Source: Pseudomonadota bacterium (lineage in GTDB: Bacteria > Pseudomonadota > Gammaproteobacteria > Burkholderiales > Thiobacillaceae). Taken from it: a stretch of DNA of 49,531 nt. Location: the NCBI GenBank assembly GCA_021802945.1, contig JAJZRE010000013.1, positions 1 through 49,531 of the forward strand. The letters are read 5' to 3'. Below are positions 48,915-49,531 of the stretch, one piece after another; the stretch's first letter is position 1; each line of letters begins with the position of its first letter. The position numbers and the translations under genes are program-made. The notes below the pieces were generated by a model. It saw nothing but the letters and a program-made list of their open reading frames with translations, ran no database searches and was not told the origin of the DNA.

Positions 48915-49531
48915 TCACCCGGCAAGCTTGTAGCACGCGCACGCCGCGGCTTCCAGGCCGGGGCCATTGATGATTTCGATGTTCCCGCGGCTGTAGTCGA
49001 TCAGTTTGCGTTGCTTCAGCGCGTGCGCGGCATTGGTGACGCCGACCCGGCGCACGCCCAGCATGTGCCCGATGAATTCCTGGGTGAGACGGAAATGGTC
49101 CGAGCCGACCCGGTCGCGCGTCATCAGCAGCCAGCGCGCGAGGCGTGCCTCGACGACGTGGAATCGGTTGCACGCGGCGGTTTGCGCGACCTGAACCATC
49201 AGTTCATGGGTATAGCGATATACCTCCCGCTGCAGGGACAGGCTTTGCCGGAACTGCTTGCGAAAGGGGGCGGACTTCATTCGCATCGCCGTGCCGCCGC
49301 CCTGCACCAGGGCACGGACCGGGCTCAGGGCGATTCCCAGCGCGAACGAAACGCCGACCATGCCTTCGCGGCCGACCATTCCCACCTCGAGGGCGAGTTG
49401 ACGATCAGCGAGGGTAATCAGGGAGACGAGCGAGTCGTTGGGGAAGTAGACGTGCCGTATCGCATCCCCCGGTTCGTACAGTATTTCGCCGAACGCCAGC
49501 GTGACCGGCTCGAGGCTCGCCAGCAGGCGTC
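48915..49531 (-). CDS. Crp/Fnr-family regulator (2), N-terminus beyond the window
   Basis: Partial: at least 205 residues, reading from the right edge with RLLASLEPVTLAFGEILYEP into VYFPNDSLVSLITLADRQ. It shares the layout and most motifs with regulator 1: FGEILYEPG, VYFPND, GMVGREGMVGVSFALG, CNRFHVVEARLARWLL and a winged helix LTQEFIGHMLGVRRVGVTNA ending NIEIINGPGLEAAACACYKL. The start codon lies beyond 49531. Tandem duplication followed by divergence is the likely origin. Confidence 0.85.
   Translation of the reverse strand, partial: RLLASLEPVTLAFGEILYEPGDAIRHVYFPNDSLVSLITLADRQLALEVGMVGREGMVGVSFALGIALSPVRALVQGGGTAMRMKSAPFRKQFRQSLSLQREVYRYTHELMVQVAQTAACNRFHVVEARLARWLLMTRDRVGSDHFRLTQEFIGHMLGVRRVGVTNAAHALKQRKLIDYSRGNIEIINGPGLEAAACACYKLAG

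Overview
The window is about 49.5 kb of GC-rich, densely packed bacterial chromosome. Gene content and order point to a betaproteobacterium: rne divergent from rluC, yceD-rpmF-plsX-fabHDG-acpP-fabF-pabB/C-mltG-tmk-holB in one run, yciB-yciI-bolA-parvulin, and PHP-yciO-M50-trpS. A two-subunit pyruvate carboxylase and a DsrC/TusE-fold protein would suit a Thiobacillus-like sulfur oxidiser, but that placement is inference. No CRISPR array, phage, transposase or plasmid gene was seen.

Layout. 1-3.9 kb (minus): a Y-family DNA polymerase behind a LexA-like palindrome, a YihY membrane protein fused to a cyclic-nucleotide-binding domain, and an aspartate-type aminotransferase. 4.2-6.7 kb (plus): uvrB overlapping a low-molecular-weight phosphatase, closed by a bidirectional terminator. 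6.8-12.8 kb: rne (minus) divergent from rluC-HAD-Rieske-sppA-rof. 12.8-17.4 kb (minus): pycA-pycB-maf-methyltransferase, every junction tight or overlapping. 17.4-29.5 kb (plus): a long lipid, folate and DNA-replication run from yceD to tatD behind a near-consensus sigma-70 promoter.

29.5-36.1 kb is the chaperone region and the most interesting part. grpE and dnaK are separated from dnaJ by about 3 kb holding three different Hsp20 genes and a cysteine-free DsrC/TusE-like gene (minus), with a divergent PsiE-like membrane protein gene (plus). Five sites match the RpoH (sigma-32) promoter pattern: upstream of grpE, dnaK, dnaJ, the hsp20 operon and the psiE-like gene. The last two are back to back, and their -35 boxes form one perfect palindrome. 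Hsp20 plus PsiE recalls the transmissible locus of stress tolerance, but ClpK, YfdX and HdeD are absent.

36.2-45.3 kb: tRNA-Ser(GGA); a GT2-VTT-GT83 operon likely to build and transfer a lipid-linked sugar; a divergent Hfq with parvulin, bolA, yciI and yciB (minus); then PHP nuclease, yciO, an M50 protease and trpS (plus). 45.4-49.5 kb (minus): a 58-residue helical protein, a hemolysin-III/PAQR protein, a lipoprotein cardiolipin synthase and two tandem Crp/Fnr regulators, the second cut by the window edge.

Much of the window is translationally coupled. Four junctions use TTGA, a TTG start overlapping the previous TGA stop, and several more use ATGA. All calls come from reading the sequence; no database search was run.
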